Shown here: piece after piece, positions 12,844 to 13,623 of the stretch | Layout: the number at the start of each line of letters is the position of its first letter | Position numbering within the stretch: the first letter of the stretch is position 1 | Assembly: GCA_034434915.1 (NCBI GenBank) | Contig: DAOTYE010000063.1 | Coordinates: 1-13,623, forward strand | Length of the DNA stretch: 13,623 nucleotides | DNA from: DAOTYE01 sp034434915 | GTDB taxonomy: Bacteria > Chloroflexota > Dehalococcoidia > Dehalococcoidales > RBG-16-60-22 | Direction of reading: 5' to 3' | Notes under the pieces: model-generated | What the model was told of the DNA's origin: nothing | Seen by the model: only the letters and a program-made list of their open reading frames with translations | Database searches by the model: none | Program-made: the position numbers and the translations under genes

Positions 12844-13623
12844 CGGTTTCCTCTTCTTGCACGGGCAGGGTGAAGCTGAAAGTTGCCCCCTCCCCCAGCT
12901 TGCTTTCCACCCAGATGCGCCCGCCATGGGCTTCTATGATGCCCTTGCAGATGGACAGTCCCAGCCCGGTGCCGCGCTTCTCCCCGTCCACAATCCTCTG
13001 CGCCTGATAAAAGCGGTCAAAGAGCTTGCCGATGACCTCAGGTGGGATGCCCGGACCGCGGTCAATGACGCTCATCATGACCTGTTTGCCGGAGGGTTTA
13101 GCTTCAATGGTGATTTCAGTGCCCTTGGGGGCAAACTTGGCGGCGTTATCCACCAGGTTGGTGAGCACTTGCCCGATGCGCATCTCATCCACATACACTG
13201 GCGGTAAATTATCAGGAATGGTAATCGTAAGCTGGTGGTTGCTGGTGAGTGCGGCAAGCCTGCCGGCGATGGACTCAACAATCTGGCGGACATGGTAGGC
13301 ATGTCTTGATAGCCTCAGTGCGCCGGCGTCAATGCGGGAGATATCCAGCAGGTCATTGATGAGGCGGGTCAGGCGGTCAGTCTCCTGGTTGATGATGGAG
13401 AGGTATTCTTTCTGCTCTGCCTCACTCCACTTGACATCGGTGCGCAGGAGGGTGGAGGTGAAGCCTTTAATGGATGCCAGCGGTGTGCGCAATTCATGGG
13501 AGACATTGGACATGAGCTCTGAGCGCAGGCGGTCTACCTCTTTGAGCACCTGAAGCTCTCTTTCCCTGAGCTCCGCTTTTTCTGCCTCCGTGACGTCTTC
13601 CATGATGCCGTCAAGGTAAAGGA
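12836..13623 (-). CDS. Sensor histidine kinase, C-terminal part (PAS end, HisKA, HATPase)
   Basis: The frame continues to the window edge, giving 261 residues; the N-terminal sensor is missing. The first visible residues, LYLDGIMEDVTEAEKAELRE, look like the end of a PAS domain (PAC-type DxTE) leading into a coiled linker. Next are the HisKA H-box MSNVSHELRTPLASIKGF (phosphorylated His codon at 13496-13498), the N-box VLTNLVDNAAKFAPKG, G1 DRGPGIPPE, F-box LFDRFYQAQ and G2 GTGLGLSICKGIIEAHGG. All ATP-binding motifs are intact, so it should be active. An in-frame ATG at 13603 is internal and not the start. No transmembrane segment is in the visible part. First visible gene of the kinase, regulator, truncated-regulator operon. 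Confidence 0.95.
   Translation of the reverse strand, partial: LYLDGIMEDVTEAEKAELRERELQVLKEVDRLRSELMSNVSHELRTPLASIKGFTSTLLRTDVKWSEAEQKEYLSIINQETDRLTRLINDLLDISRIDAGALRLSRHAYHVRQIVESIAGRLAALTSNHQLTITIPDNLPPVYVDEMRIGQVLTNLVDNAAKFAPKGTEITIEAKPSGKQVMMSVIDRGPGIPPEVIGKLFDRFYQAQRIVDGEKRGTGLGLSICKGIIEAHGGRIWVESKLGEGATFSFTLPVQEEETGG

Noticed and set aside
12844..12927. Longer response regulator starting at 12927
   Set aside because: The added 28 residues are kinase-coding DNA in another frame with no similarity to receivers; GTG 12843 has a ribosome site and begins the first strand.
12560..13207. A 215-residue plus-strand ORF opposite the kinase and regulator
   Set aside because: It is antisense to two genes with intact catalytic motifs and shows no domain of its own.

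Overview
The window is bacterial, with tightly packed genes and a GC-rich coding bias. The gene set suggests an anaerobic or facultative lineage of Chloroflexota, most like Dehalococcoidia: a TCA block of isocitrate dehydrogenase, LDH-type malate dehydrogenase and two-subunit Fe-S fumarase, an integrase remnant of a style I associate with that class, and mixed ATG/GTG/TTG starts. The placement is an inference from gene content and order; no marker proves it.

Layout. (1) 1-3643, plus strand: a TCA operon (3' part of icd, mdh, fumarase alpha and beta) followed by a HIT-family hydrolase. (2) 3640-5490, minus strand: NAD kinase, an ArgA-like GNAT acetyltransferase and a Nudix ADP-ribose pyrophosphatase, converging on the HIT gene so that the two stop codons overlap. 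(3) 5525-6324: a divergent promoter region, then nusB and the acyl carrier protein gene on the plus strand. (4) 6325-7505: a looser region with a hairpin, a degenerate dispersed repeat, a good promoter, a small hypothetical ORF, a DUF2061 membrane protein and a possible decayed HTH gene. (5) 7506-11045, minus strand: a GYD-domain protein, XTP/dITP pyrophosphatase, moaA and moaC in one tight operon, then dnaN from its own promoter, which lies partly inside the end of moaC. (6) 11126-11799, minus: tRNA-Leu(UAA) directly upstream of a plsY-like acyltransferase. (7) 11813-13623, minus: a PAS/HisKA/HATPase sensor kinase (partial at the window edge), a single-domain response regulator, a second response regulator cut off at its phosphoacceptor position, and a frameshifted tyrosine recombinase between that stub and the tRNA.

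Most of the window is ordinary core metabolism and housekeeping. The interesting part is 11713-12473. There the second response regulator ends in a stop codon at the codon that should encode the phosphorylated Asp. The DNA then changes into a decayed tyrosine-recombinase gene that runs to 13 bp from a tRNA-Leu gene, and that tRNA has an unusual T-loop (C in place of the near-universal U55). This looks like the scar of an integrated element that lost its body by deletion and took the 3' part of a signalling gene with it. I found no CRISPR array, intact mobile element or clearly new multi-gene system.
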